Shown here in pieces: positions 1 to 51,828 of a stretch of DNA of 64,000 nucleotides. Below the pieces are notes generated by a model. The model was not told where the DNA came from. It ran no database searches and saw only the letters and a list, made by a program, of their open reading frames with translations. Numbering within the stretch: position 1 is the first letter of the stretch; the number at the start of each line of letters is the position of its first letter. The stretch comes from Micropterix aruncella (lineage: Eukaryota; Arthropoda; Insecta; Lepidoptera; Micropterigidae): positions 15,240,484 through 15,304,483 of the forward strand of contig OX155964.1 of NCBI GenBank assembly GCA_944548615.1, in the 5' to 3' direction. The position numbers and the translations under genes were made by a program.

Positions 1-33
1 TGTTAATCGGCTGAGGGGCCGAGGCCTGAAGGG

Positions 34-1205
34 TTAAATTTGGTTGGGGTAAATACTACCTGGACCCCTCCAAGTATTTTGGCGGCAACGATAAGAACAG
101 TTTGAAGTTTCCGGGTAAAATAAGTTCCTAATGAGCAGTAAAATAAGTTCCTAGTGAGCAGTGACTATTCTCCGGTAAATAGCCGAACATAAATTAATTT
201 TAAATATTTTTTTAAATAGGAATTGGCTCTGATGTCGCGGAATTTATTGTACGACATTATAAAAATGTCGTCGGAGTAGGCCTTGATACAGCATCGGTGG
301 ATCCTGGAAGTGATCTTGATTACGCGACCCATAAAAGCCTGGCAAAGAATGCACTGTATAATATCGAGAATGCTAATATACCGAATGGTGTTCCAGGTAT
401 GTTAAAACTGAATATAGAAATAGGAGAAAAATCGGTTGTTCACCCCAACAAAATCTGATGTTATCACTCAGCCAGTAGCCAAGGACTAAATTTATCTGAA
501 TATTAATTTCATAAATAAAATCAGTGGGCGCCCTCTCTCGGCTGGCGGAATAGCCCGTTTGGGTTCCGTAACACAACGCCTCGGGCGGCGCGGTTTGTTT
601 CTCGACTAGCCTCGGGCGGCTCGGCGTTAATATTTGATAAAATTAAGGATCAATTGACTTATTATTAGTGCAGCTTGTATACGAGATATTTCAACCAATG
701 TGATTTCGGTCCAAAAAGGCAATTGTGTACCAAACTTCAAGTCTCTACGTCCAATTTTTCGAGGATGATATATGACTAGTGCGCCCCTGGTGGACCGCTT
801 TCAACCACAATCTTTTGAACTCTTGTCATGACCACATGATATTTGCATACCACATTTCAGCTCGATCGGATGAAGCATTTGGGCGCTATGTGGAGGAATA
901 TTTACATACAGACATACAGACAGAGAGACTGACAGACACATAGTCAGACTTCAGTTTGGAAATGGTCTTAATCGTCGCAGGGGGGATATTTTCATGTTCG
1001 TCTCGAGAGATTTTTTTAATGCGTTCACAATGCTTTCCCTCCTGGTCGGTTGGTGGACCGGGGAAGTAATAATGAAATTTGGTTTCTTTTGGCAGAATCT
1101 GGATGCGTAGCAGTTGTAATGCCCATGAAGTTATCTTATGGGACAGGAGCTCCTCTGCGGTTAACAGCAATATGCCCGAAAGAGCACCAATCGGAATCAA
1201 ATTAA
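34..1205 (+). pseudogene. Truncated duplicate of the cyclase gene (3' half only)
   Basis: This is a second copy of the last three exons of the gene at 2586-6246. It holds part of exon 3 (34-114, reading FGWGKYYLDPSKYFGG), exon 4 (220-396, IGSDVAEFIVRHYKN) and exon 5 (1096-1205, ESGCVAVVMPMKLSYG to the stop). Splice sites are kept and the exons have no stop codons, so the copy is young. Homology starts abruptly inside exon 3 at base 34; the sequence before it is unrelated, so the metal-binding N-terminal half is missing. Its first intron carries a private 23-bp tandem duplication (116-138 and 139-161). The second intron has an extra GC-rich insert (about 520-650). It could only be expressed by splicing from something left of the window, which is unlikely because the break is inside an exon. 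Confidence 0.8.
684..1040 (+). repeat. Dispersed short repeat, copy 1 (SINE-like)
   Basis: This segment in the intron of the cyclase fragment begins with GATATTTCAACCAA and TGATTTCGGTCC, contains CTGGTGGACCG, and ends near GCGTTCACAAT. Related copies lie at 43841-44120 (with an internal deletion) and 5868-6085 (partial, the paralogous intron). It contains an ACATACAGACAGAC-rich stretch typical of short interspersed repeats. No clear pol III boxes or poly(A) tail were seen, so the class is open. Confidence 0.6.
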
Positions 1206-1370
1206 GTGAAACAACGCACACTTCGAATACTTTAATTTCTGTTAATATATTTACATTGTAACATTCTAATATGCCTTATAACATTTTGTACCTGTACAAA
1301 ATCGCAAAAGATTAAAAAAAATATAAAACACCTATTAATATGCTAGTTTGATGAAAAAATACTGATATAT

Positions 1371-2154
1371 TTAATAGAGACCTGACAGCATGTCTGTTAC
1401 TTTCGCAGTATGGTTGGAGATACTTTTGGATCCCGAGGGTGAAGGTCCTCGTTTGTCGGTTTGGCTGTTGCTGATGTTGCTGCCGCTGCTGTGGTGCCTC
1501 GGGCTCCCTAAGCTCATCATACTGGCAGCGGCGCTCCGCAGCGGCTGCCCAGAATACAGACCAGCATTCGAATAGCCTTTTTTAATAATAAATGGTGCAT
1601 TTGAATTATTGTAAGAGCCTTGGCTAGCTTTGGATTTTGTTACGTAATAAGGTTAACGGATGATGTGAGGGTCTTCTTTATGCTGTGAATCGAGCGACAC
1701 GCGGCGATACGGGATTCCCCACGGAGTCGCGTGCTTCGGAGTCGCATGCGTAATTCCCAAGGAGAAATTCTTCTCAGCATCGCTTTTAGTCTTTGACTTG
1801 TTGGAGTACTTACTGCACCAGTACGGCCATTCTGGTTTTTTTTCAGACGTCATAACTGTATCGACCATCGAGTCCAATCCCTCGTCAATCCTATCGAGGC
1901 TTTTCGTTAATTTCTTAGCTTCTATTAATGCGTTTATATCTTCTTCATTCGGCTTCTGTTGAGTATCTTTCCCGTTCTTGTTCACCGTTCCATATGGAGA
2001 GTTCTGTAGCTCTACGAAAAATAACCCATCAAACGAATCGCGCCCCACTTTAATCGGACCGTTGTACTTCGGCAATTGCAATCTCTTGTAAGATTCGTTT
2101 CTATTAATCGAGTGTTTTCTATACTACTCGTTCCCAGCTGTTTTCGACCGGATC
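1371..2154 (-). pseudogene. Truncated duplicate of the mwh 3' end
   Basis: On the minus strand this copies the last 0.8 kb of the mwh terminal exon (compare 6412-7207). It keeps the final residues MLSGLY and the stop at 1371-1373. It is broken: codons that read HIIPEP in the intact gene read HIIR followed by TAA here (about 1653), and a small in-frame deletion near 2060 shortens the segment that reads VIGPDNIKVG in the intact gene. No acceptor or upstream exon is attached. It is a remnant carried along by the segmental duplication. Confidence 0.8.
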
Positions 2155-2353
2155 GTAGGTACGTAGGTACAATATAAGCACAGTTCTTTACTGTCATAGA
2201 CACAAGCCGTGAAGTACGTAAATGCAGCGGTGTTGCGATGGTCCTAACTGTCTATGCCGAGTCGCATTTAAATGCTGAGATGTTTGCTATTCACTTGAAA
2301 ACTATGAACCACTAATCCGATAAAAAAAACACACTTCCTTATTGTGTAATGTT
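2155..2353. other. Spacer between duplication end and LINE remnant
   Basis: Nothing coding is visible. The sequence starts with GTAGGTACGTAGGTAC, a run common in Lepidoptera, exactly at the duplication breakpoint. Confidence 0.5.
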
Positions 2354-2476
2354 ATGAGTGAGCGGCGGCTGCAGATAATTCAGAATGCTTGTGCTAGGTT
2401 CTGCTGTCATTTGCGATGTTGTTGCTCCGTGCAAAATGTATACCATAAAGCATGGCTTGACATGATAGCCGGCTGT
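2354..2476 (+). pseudogene. Non-LTR retrotransposon RT C-terminal remnant
   Basis: One frame reads MSERRLQIIQNACARFCCHL, followed by a YHKAWLDM-like segment. This resembles the 'RLQ-iQN-c-RFi' block found downstream of the reverse transcriptase domain in CR1/Jockey-type LINEs. Only about 40 residues survive and no other part of the element is attached. It is identified by eye from one motif. Confidence 0.4.
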
Positions 2477-2585
2477 GATTACGGACGGTACATTTATTGA
2501 CTGAATTATTATCATATCACTTTAACGTTTATATTAAATTTGTGTTATTGTATCTGGGACTATCACCTTGAGTGGCTGCTCAGAA

Positions 2586-5500
2586 ATGATTTCTCGTATC
2601 ATCTTTATCGGTCTGTTTTTGACGTTGGCTTCCTGTGGCCAACTACCAACTGAATTGCTGCTAAATGGAAATTTTGAATTTATTGATTTGGCGTATCCAA
2701 TTGATAACTACACAGCCGTTTGGCCAGGTGTGGAGAAATATCGAAATACTAGGCAATATGCGTCAACTGAAGAGCATGGATTTTGGTAAGCGAACAAACG
2801 TAACTATTTTGTATTCGCAAATTAAACCAATTACCCAAGATAGCTCAGACATACTATTGATGTTGTCTCAAAACTACATTGTCTAGTTTGGAGGTAGTTT
2901 GAAATGCTTTATACCAATACGATTGTTATTAAAATGAGTCTAAATAATTTAATATTCACATACAGGTACAATCTAATTTTCAGGTACAAAATCATTATTG
3001 TGATCTTATTTTCAGATTTCTTAGTTTCGAAAAAGTCGGGTTGCGAAATCGGGATAGTTTGTCTTCTGAACCATCGGTGTATTCGAGTAAAGTAGTAACA
3101 TTATATATGAACAAGTTCCCATCCGTACCGATCAAATACATCACTTTTATTTGGGCTTGTTTCAAAAATATCAATGATAGGTTATTATTTATAATTTTAC
3201 CCATTTGATCAAGTAACAGGGCCAATGAAATTGCAAACGTGATCTATCTAATTGATTAAACAAAATCTTACAAAAAAGAGAAAATATCAAAAATAACAAA
3301 TCGTTTGATGAAGACATCTTGCAATGCCTCTCGCATCATAAATCAGATTTCAGCCGGCCATAAACAATAGTACTGTTATAATTTCGAGAGCCTTTTTCTT
3401 TAAGACTTTCAAAATAATATTTATTCAAAATAACATTTGGAATAATATTTCCCAGTAATTTTTATTTACCTGAAAAAGTCATATTCATGGGGTTCATGAC
3501 AGGGGTTCATGACATTAAATATATTGCATAGATTATATTTTAGCTCCGTACGTATAAAAAATAAAGTCCTTTAAATATATTTCAATAAATATTGAAATGG
3601 AAGTTTAATTCATTTATTTGTACGAAATCGGTATATTTAAAAAAAAAAAAAGTTTTCATCACAGTAAAGGTCGCGACCTTGTCCCACAAATCTCGATTGA
3701 TCGTTTATCAATGACGTAAATTTAATTATGTAGTTATCCCAAAATAAATCGAGCTATCTTTAAGATATTCAATTTGGGTGCCCATAGCGGCTAATATATT
3801 ATTGTGTTTAAAAAAAATATTATCGTTAATTTAAAAATTTATTAACCATGGGTATGTTAGGTGACTACTTCATATGGTTTATAGAGCCTACTTTTTTATA
3901 TACAACATGTCGAAAAAAATATTTAAAGAGGGACCTAGGTATAGGGCATTGATTCTACATAATCAAGTCTAGATCATGTAGAAGATTCTACATAATAATT
4001 AAGCAAAAATTATTATTTAAAGTATAAATAAAATTTTAAGTATCGAGCGAGCTTATGGAAAATAGAAAATGAAACATGGAAAATGGATTTCAAGAAACTT
4101 TACAAAATCCCTAAATTATAGTAATCGCTCACCAGTCAAAAACTAAGAAGGTAATTTCATAATTTATATAACAATCTCCATTTTTATTAATTTTCTAAAA
4201 GAATTTTGAATTTCGGGTTTCTACAATAAACATTTTTTTAAATATAAAATTACCAACAACGGTTTTTTGTTATGTCAATTTAGACATAAAGACATGCCCA
4301 GGCATGCTTTGTGCCTAGCCTAGCCTAATATAACCTAAACTAACCTAGCCATCTAGGGCATGCGTACATACACTGAGAAAAATATAACGATGTAATACAC
4401 GGAAATACGCATGTTTCAACAAGGATTACGTATATAACTTGGACTATCGTCCATACGCATGAATTAACATGACGCGTAACGATGTTGACGTGTCGTAACT
4501 ACCGTCATGCCGTGTCGTAACTACATGTTGAAATATAGTGTTATTTCTTTACGTCGCGACCGTGGGACCTTTTTTTCTAAAATGACAGAACCTAGTATTA
4601 TACGTACGGTTATAGTTGGATCCATGAATCATGTTGAAACTACAGTATACTCTTATTTCCGTATTAACCGCAAGGAAAATGTTGATACAAATAATCGAGT
4701 AATGGAGTATCTATTGAAATTACTATTGAAATATCGTTATTCTGTATAAAACCGTAATAACAAAATTGTAATATAAGAACCAATCTAATATTTTTCTCAG
4801 TGTAGGATAAACTTGTGATACCTATAACGATAAAGAATCATACAGAAAGTCATTATGTGCTGATAATATAAGAGTGGATCAATAAGGATGAAAATATAAG
4901 AGGGGTCAAACAAATGACAAAAGTTTTTCGAGTCTTGTCTTCCGAACGTCATCAGCTTCACAGACGCGAAGATAGCTTCCTAACTATTATTTTGATAACT
5001 TTTTTTTTTTTAGGTATGCAGTAAGTGATTTATGTATAGGAGAACACGCCGGCACTCATTTAGACGCACCTTATCATTTTTACAAGACAGGAAAGATGGT
5101 TGGCGATATTACACTGGAACACCTAATAACAAATCGTTAGTAAAAAAAACAGATGGAGAAAAATAGTCACTTTAATAATATTGTACCATTTTATTTTATT
5201 TTTAGTAATCGTGTTGGATGTCAGCAAAGTAACAAATGACAACCCGAACTTCATTTTGCGCAAAGAACACGTAGAGACAACTCTCGTCAAACATCTTAAA
5301 GACTCAACACATAAAACTACAATACTGTTTAAATTTGGTTGGGGTAAATACTACCTGGACCCCTCAAAGTATTTTGGCGGCAATGATAAGAACAGTTTGA
5401 AGTTTCCGGGTAAAATAATTTCCTAGTGAGCAGTGAATATTCTACGGTAAATAGCGGAATATAAATTACTTTTATATATGTTTAAATAGGAATTGGCTCT

Positions 5501-6246
5501 GATGTCGCGGAATTTATCGTACGACATTATAAAAATGTCGTCGGAGTAGGCCTGGATACAGCTTCGGTGGATCCTGGAAGTGATCTTGATTACGCGACTC
5601 ATAAAAGCCTGGCAAAGAATGGACTGTATAATATCGAGAATGCTAATATACCGAATGGTGTTCCAGGTATGTTTTAAATGAAAATTGAAGATAGAAATAA
5701 GAGAAAAATCGGTTGTTTCACCCCAAGAATTTCCGGCAAGCAGTCAAAGACTGATTTCATACGAATATTAATTTCATAAATAAAATCGGTGAGCCTTTCA
5801 ATCAGAGTGAATCTTTCAATCAGAATTCTGAATGAATTCTGAGTGAATCTTTCAATCAGAATTTATTCAACTCTTGCCATGACGAAATGATGTCTGCATA
5901 CCAAATTTCAACCCAATCGGATTATACCTACATACACACATACATACCTACAGATAGACTGACAGACACACAGTCAGACTTCGGTCTGGAAATGGTCTTA
6001 ATCGTCTCAAGGGGGGCGCAGGGGGGATATTTCCATCTTCATCCCGAGAGATTTTATAAATGCGTTAACAATACTTTTCGTCCTGGTCGGTTGGTGGGTC
6101 GGGGAAGTAATAATGAAATTTGGTATCTTTTTGCAGAATCTGGATGCGTGGCAGTCGTAATGCCCATGAAGTTATCTTATGGGACAGGAGCTCCTCTGCG
6201 ATTAACAGCGATATGTCCGAAAGAGTACCAGTCGGGATCAAATTAA
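2586..6246 (+). CDS. Secreted cyclase-family metal-dependent hydrolase (kynurenine formamidase-like), 5 exons
   Basis: Exons are 2586-2785, 5014-5135, 5206-5409, 5490-5666 and 6137-6246. All have GT-AG borders and the phases join to a 270-residue protein. The ATG at 2586 is chosen because it opens a hydrophobic signal peptide (MISRIIFIGLFLTLASC). The family hallmark, HAGTHLDAPYH, is complete: H78, H82, D84 and H88 are the expected metal ligands. The order FIDLAYPI, metal site, VIVLDVS, GVGLDTASVDPG and the final basic tail fits the cyclase fold (Pfam Cyclase), whose members hydrolyse cyclic or formyl amides such as N-formylkynurenine or isatin. The substrate here cannot be told. Secretion or lumenal location is inferred from the signal peptide. 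The donor after exon 2 is GTTAGT, chosen because it restores the frame. The gene is convergent with mwh. Confidence 0.85.
2786..4368. other. Cyclase intron 1, left part
   Basis: AT-rich intron without recognisable coding sequence. Near 4317-4350 there is a degenerate CCTAGCCTAA / AACCTAAACTAACC run that resembles scrambled TTAGG-type telomeric repeats; it is short and irregular. Confidence 0.5.
4371..4802. mobile_element. Tc1/mariner-type MITE in cyclase intron 1
   Basis: A 432-bp segment is bounded by inverted termini CACTGAGAAAAATAT, matching for 15 bp. It is flanked on both sides by TA (4369-4370 and 4803-4804), the target duplication of Tc1/mariner elements. It has no transposase. Inside is a short direct repeat, CGTGTCGTAACTAC, twice near 4490-4525. 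It is non-autonomous and inserted in an intron. Confidence 0.75.
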
Positions 6247-6411
6247 GTAAAACAACGCATACTTCGAATACTTTAATTACTGTTAATATATTTACATTGT
6301 AACATTCTAATATGCCTTATTAACATTTTGTACCTGTACAAAAACGTAAAAGACATTTTTAAATATAAACACCTATTAATATGCTAGTTTAATAAAAAAA
6401 TACTGATATAT
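6247..6411. other. Shared convergent 3' intergenic region
   Basis: Only 165 bp separate the cyclase stop (6244-6246) and the mwh stop (6412-6414, minus strand). No canonical AATAAA is seen at the expected place on either strand; AT-rich variants such as AATATA and ATTAAA are present. The 3' UTRs of the two genes therefore probably overlap. Confidence 0.5.
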
Positions 6412-47236
<40,825 letters not shown>

Positions 47237-48821
47237 CTGTTAGTAAAAAAACAAACATAAATATGGAACGGAGCGCGCATGCTGGGCATCACAACATCGC
47301 GGGACCTCTTTGTCTTTGCAACTCTTAATTCCTGGGCAGCGTTAATGCCGCTAATACGGCGTAATTATATAGTTTAATCACGGTTTACTTATTATGGCGT
47401 TATATAATCATTTCACACATTGCGCGAGACATAATGGATACCTTGGGATGTCAGCTTTCACTTGGTATGGTCAAGGTAGTAATTATATTATGCAAGAGGC
47501 ATTTTGTTTTAGTAAGGTATGTTAACGCATTGGCAATGTTTATTTAAATTTTTTATTTTTTCATTTTTTTTAAATAAACCAGTTGGTAGGTATCCCTACT
47601 CTTGGCATAGTCAAATTCTTTATACAAGATAACGTGTTATACCTTATGTGGTATATATTTTATATTTTATACAGATTGACTATTTTTTTAAACAGAAAAA
47701 CTATTATTAAATAAATTTACAATAAAAATATAAGGTCCTTTATAAACTATTTGAGGTGCTAAGATACCTAATTAAATATAGATGAAAAATACAAATAGTA
47801 AAATATAAAAACGAATAGTCACTTGTAAAATAGTCAAATCAGAAATACCGCAATTATAAGATTGAGACATTTTACAGATTGAGACAATTATTTCTATTGA
47901 GACATTTCTATTTGTAAAAATAGAAATGTCTCAATAGAAATAGTCAATACAAATTTTATTAATATAATCCATCTCCGATTATCAAAATGATTGGATATAT
48001 AGTTTAAAAAAATACGTATATTGTATTATATTAAAAGTAATTATGAAAGATTAGGAAATTCAATACTGTCAAAGTCCCTAATAGAATAAATTGGGTTCTT
48101 GATAAGAATGTCCTGAACCTTTTTCTTAAAATGAACGTCTCCAAGATGAGAATAAGAATACTAACATCTATAAAAAAATAGTAAATATGTCTACCAAGGA
48201 AGCTTGGCTTTACTCGTAATTTTCGGGGATATCTGCTTCTTGTAATAATATTTACTAATTTTCATCAAAGTATAAAATGCTTTATTTAATAACGGCTAGG
48301 TGCATTAACCCGAAGAGTGTCCCTACAAAGAGGGTAATTTTTTATAACAAAACTATGTGGAAAATTTCTGCGCGCACCGTACAATATACATATTAAAGTA
48401 GTTCACAATGTTTTCTAAGGCGCTGTAGAAACTCCGTAATACAAAAACACAAAACTCGTTAACGCCCTCATACTTCCTATACTAGGCTACGGCGACTGTG
48501 TCTACGGCTCGTGTCTATATGGGAAGATGTAGATAAGGGCGGAGAGAAAGCAGCAACTCCATATTTAATAAATTAACGAAAACACTTTTTCGTTCGAAGC
48601 TTACTAGCTTCGAAGTGAAACGAAGCTCACTAGCTTCTATTCACTCGCTATATGTCAATAACGTAGTGCGAAATTCTTCGCCTGAATATTTATATCAAAA
48701 ATTGGAGTGATCCGGGGAGAGTTTGAGCGACATTTAGTACAATCTTATAGCTCCTGCCATACGCCGTCAATCCAACAAACAGCGTTTCCACTAGATCTAT
48801 GTACTCGTATACATCATAAGC
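47237..48821. other. Intron or 5' flank of mwh, unannotated
   Basis: AT-rich. Apart from the hairpin at 47891-47940 no feature is recognised; no ATG-bearing exon with a good minus-strand donor was found. Confidence 0.4.
47891..47940. repeat. Perfect 23-bp hairpin with 4-base loop
   Basis: The arms at 47891-47913 and 47918-47940 are exact reverse complements (core TATTGAGACATTTCTA) around GTAA. A partial extra copy, GATTGAGACA, lies just upstream at 47876. Confidence 0.85.
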
Positions 48822-49388
48822 ATTTTGGTATCTAGATGGTTTCGCAGTTGAAAAAATTCTGAAGGCAAAGGCATAGTTTGTCGCACATTAAACCCATATA
48901 TTGTAACTTTGCTACCCACATATTCCTGGTTAATCTGGGGTCAGAGCATAGGGCAGATCTACTCGGGTCAATCTAACAGCCGTATTCACAGACGATACTT
49001 AAGTACAACTTTAGGGAACCCTCACTCGAGTGACACACATGTACCACCACTACTTAAGTGCGCCGTTACTTAAGTGCTCATTTCAGTGAGTATACATACA
49101 CTCAAAGACAGCCAAGCATTCATTTCTGCTTCGAATCCCTTTTAGGCACACCCGTGTCACTACTTAAGTATGGTTTCCGTATAGTATTTGGCTAAGTTAG
49201 GGCACACTTGAGATGAGGAACCCCTTTGAATAGAGTATCGACTGTGAATACGTTTTGAAATCTAGGTGGTTTCCAGTTGAAAAAATGCTGAGGGCAAAGG
49301 CATAGTTAGGCATCTGTTGTTGCCCAATTATTTCTGATTAATCTGTGGCCAGATCATCAAGCAGATCTACTCGAGTCAATGTAAGATG
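48822..49388. repeat. Diverged direct repeat flanking a MITE
   Basis: About 140-155 bp at 48822-48979 and 49253-49388 match in direct orientation (ATCTAG-TGGTTT, CAGTTGAAAAAAT, GGCAAAGGCATAGTT, CAGATCTACTCG-GTCAAT). The segment between them is the element 48981-49252. Confidence 0.7.
48981..49252. mobile_element. MITE family 5 with CGTATTCACAG termini
   Basis: A 272-bp element with inverted ends CGTATTCACAGACGATACT and CGTATTCACAGTCGATACT (one mismatch in 19). It contains repeated ACTTAAGT motifs. No coding sequence. A classical short target duplication is not seen; instead long diverged direct repeats flank it. Confidence 0.7.
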
Positions 49389-49760
49389 CAGCGTGACTGG
49401 CCACGTCGCTTTTATAAATCAAAGATCAGGCTAACACCAGTAAGAGTAACAGTAATGCGAATGATTTCGCCGTGAAAGTTGCGATCCACGAAGCCCCCTT
49501 TGTAATCGTATTTAGAAAATATTTATGTGTGTGGCTATTGGAGTGCGATTTATCCGAGTTGGCTGGGGATGTAAATAATGCGCGATGCGAACGCCGCCGC
49601 CGCGGGCGATCGACATTGATCAGAGCCGTGAATCAGAGCGCGGAAACGAGAAGATAACACGGTTGGCTCGTTTGCGGACGATTTACGTCGTCGATGTCAC
49701 AACGCGGCTTGCTTGCGCTGCACTTATAGTGCAGTCACTTAATCAAAATAAAGGGGTCAA
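49389..49760. promoter_or_regulatory. CpG-richer island upstream of mwh exon; candidate regulatory region
   Basis: The stretch around 49560-49720 has CGCCGCCGCCGCGGGCGATC and many CG dinucleotides, unlike its surroundings, and the palindrome TGCACTTATAGTGCA at about 49720. It lies 2.3 kb upstream of the first readable mwh exon. No usable splice donor was seen on the minus strand, so promoter use is a guess. Confidence 0.25.
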
Positions 49761-50149
49761 CCTCGGAAAGACAGATACTAAGCTGGAAACTCGTATACAT
49801 CTCCATTTTGGCGTTCTAAAAGTTGTCTCTAAAGTCTCATAAAATGTCGTGTCTGTGCCGTAAGTCATAGAAGGTCAAAAGTCACAAAAAACGGTTTTTC
49901 GCGATTATCTAGGTTCTTATAGCTCCAATGATGTTAACATCTATTATACAAATTGTAGAGTATAACATTTGCGCTAAATGTTGTTATTATCTCTCAACCG
50001 TTTTTGTTATAATCTCCCATTCCAAGGTGAAACTCCTAATATGACTGGACTATTACTCAACTTGACGACCTTTATAAATTCAAAATTAACACGAAATGAC
50101 CTAAATTATTTTGTGGTCAAATTTCTAAATATATTTTTTAGTATTTACT

Positions 50150-50477
50150 GGGCTCGATTGCGTTTCTTCGTGAACTTAAATCAGATATTAGTTATTAAAC
50201 GAGAAAGCGCAATACGTTAGAGCGGGATGAGAAATGAATGGCTTTGAGAATGAAATGAACTTTTTCGCATTAAAACTACCCACTGAAAATTAACCATCTG
50301 AATCTGACCGTCACAGATGTGTTCAAACTTATTCGGATGGCTATAAGTTCAGTTCGACAGGTAGTTTTAATGCGGAAAAAATGACGTTATTTAATTTCAA
50401 ACTACGCTCTATAGCATTGCTGTCTCTTTTGCATGAACTGTTTCCGATTTTAGTTCACGAAGAACGAAATCGGGCCC
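50150..50477. mobile_element. MITE family 1, copy C
   Basis: A 328-bp element with termini GGGCTCGATTGCGTTTCT and, inverted, GGGCCCGATTTCGTTCTT. The inner pair CGCATTAAAACTACC / GGTAGTTTTAATGCG is perfectly inverted, giving a second foldback inside the first. The flanks (ACT left, TTT right) no longer match, so the target duplication is lost. Confidence 0.75.
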
Positions 50478-50691
50478 TTTGTGTACACTGTGTCTTTGTG
50501 CCTTTGTGCATTAGAATATGTATACTGCTGCCGCCCAACTGAGTGCTAGGACTTGTTCCAAGGCAGTGAGCTCTTTACGAGGAACGTTCAAAAAAAGTGA
50601 TATTAATTTAAAAACGCTTTGGAAACATACAAATAAATAAGTACCTACTGGCAAACAGTCAATTTTTTATTTATTTATTTATTTAAGAATT

Positions 50692-50815
50692 AATTACTAT
50701 GAAACATTGATTAGCTTATAAAAATAACAGGAACCGAATGGCAAAACCTTAACCTTTTGCTTATTTGTTTCTGTCACCCAACTGGGACTAGCCCGTTCTA
50801 GGGTGGACAGGACTC
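50692..50815 (-). repeat. Dispersed repeat family 4, copy B
   Basis: Reverse complement of 45828-45945. It is followed by a short ATATTACAATATTACAATATTACA tandem run (about 50818-50843). Confidence 0.6.
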
Positions 50816-50897
50816 CAATATTACAATATTACAATATTACAATACATCTGTTATTATGTTTAAAATACAAAAAAACTAACTATCTTGTGTTCTTCTA

Positions 50898-51828
50898 TCT
50901 ATATAATAAAAATGAGTCGGGTTTTATGTATGTTACCTAATAACTCACGATCGGCTAACCCGATTTGGATGATTCTTTTTTTGTTTTGTTCATAATCACT
51001 TCGGTCTTACTATAGGCTATAAAAAATCCGGAAAATCTCTCGGAAAAGTGAGAAAAATGTGAAAAACCGAAAATTATTTTAGTACTAAGCTTGATCATAG
51101 ATGGCGTTGCTTGACAAGAATAAAAATTCGAAAATCAAGATGGCGGTACAGTTAACATTTGACAGTTAAGTTGAATTTTACGATTTCTTGATAACGTTTT
51201 CGTGATTCTGAAGGTAAATCAACTGAATTAAATGAATTTGTGTAACTCGTGAAGAGAGGTTCGAGCAACTGAAAGCGATGAGCGTCGCCAAAAATTGAAT
51301 AAAGCGGCACGGATCCGTAATGTTGCAGTGCGAAGACGATTGAATTTGAGACAAAACACATACAGAGAGGCAATCTATTATGACCTGACGAAACAATACA
51401 GCGATTATAAATGCATGCAAATTGGAGAAATGGACCATTTGTGCCAATATTGCAATGCATTGAAGTACCGCCACGAACCACTCGCTTTGTGTTGCGCAGG
51501 GGGTAAAATGAGATTGACACCATTGGTTCCATTAGGATCGTTCGTGTCTGGAAATGCACCAGATTCTAAGCATTTTATGTCTAACATTCTCTGTCAAACA
51601 AAATCGTACTTTTTACCCACTTTTCTCCTCCATTTAGGACACAAATGGCAATTGATGAAACTGCTCTTTTGGTGAGACAAAAAATAAACAATCAGACTGC
51701 TTTCAATGAAGAATTTAAATAAACAAAGCAAATTTCAAACAACTGTCGATGAAAATTACCTATGTTAAGGCCATCTACTGCTAAGCGAACAAATTCGTGG
51801 CGAGACGAAGTTCGCCGGGTTCCGCTAG
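50898..51828 (+). mobile_element. Helitron, plus strand, 0.9 kb
   Basis: It starts TCTATATAATAAAAATGAG and ends with a GGCGA/TCGCC hairpin around GACGAAGT, then GGGTTCCG and terminal CTAG (51825-51828) before T. These are the TC start, 3' hairpin and CTRR end of Helitrons. It carries a fragment of the replicase gene, so it is an internally deleted derivative. It inserts upstream of the mwh exon at 47236. Confidence 0.8.
51295..51675 (+). pseudogene. Helitron replicase N-terminal remnant
   Basis: The frame reads IGEMDHLCQYCNALKYRHEP, then LCCAGGKMRLTPL and SGNAPDSKHFMSNI. This is the zinc-finger-like N-terminal block typical of animal Helitron proteins ('iG-m---C-hC-AlKf--E--g-CCa-GKv-L-pl', then 'FL-NIR-YN'). 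The Rep catalytic HUH motif and the helicase are missing. Confidence 0.8.

Larger units (their letters stand above)
34..2154. repeat. Segmental duplication, left copy (partner 5329-7207)
   Basis: Bases 34-2154 match 5329-7207 in the same orientation through exons, introns and intergenic sequence. Both ends are sharp. The left end lies in cyclase exon 3. The right end lies in the terminal mwh exon, where both copies share GACCGGATC and then diverge. Retained introns exclude retroposition. The copies differ by scattered substitutions and by intron indels, including a repeat that both carry, so that repeat is older than the duplication. Confidence 0.85.

Noticed and set aside
34..1205. A second complete cyclase gene extending left of the window
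   Set aside because: Homology stops inside exon 3 at base 34 with unrelated sequence before it, so the copy is truncated within the window.
4317..4350. Interstitial telomere repeat
   Set aside because: The CCTAA-like units are irregular and too few.
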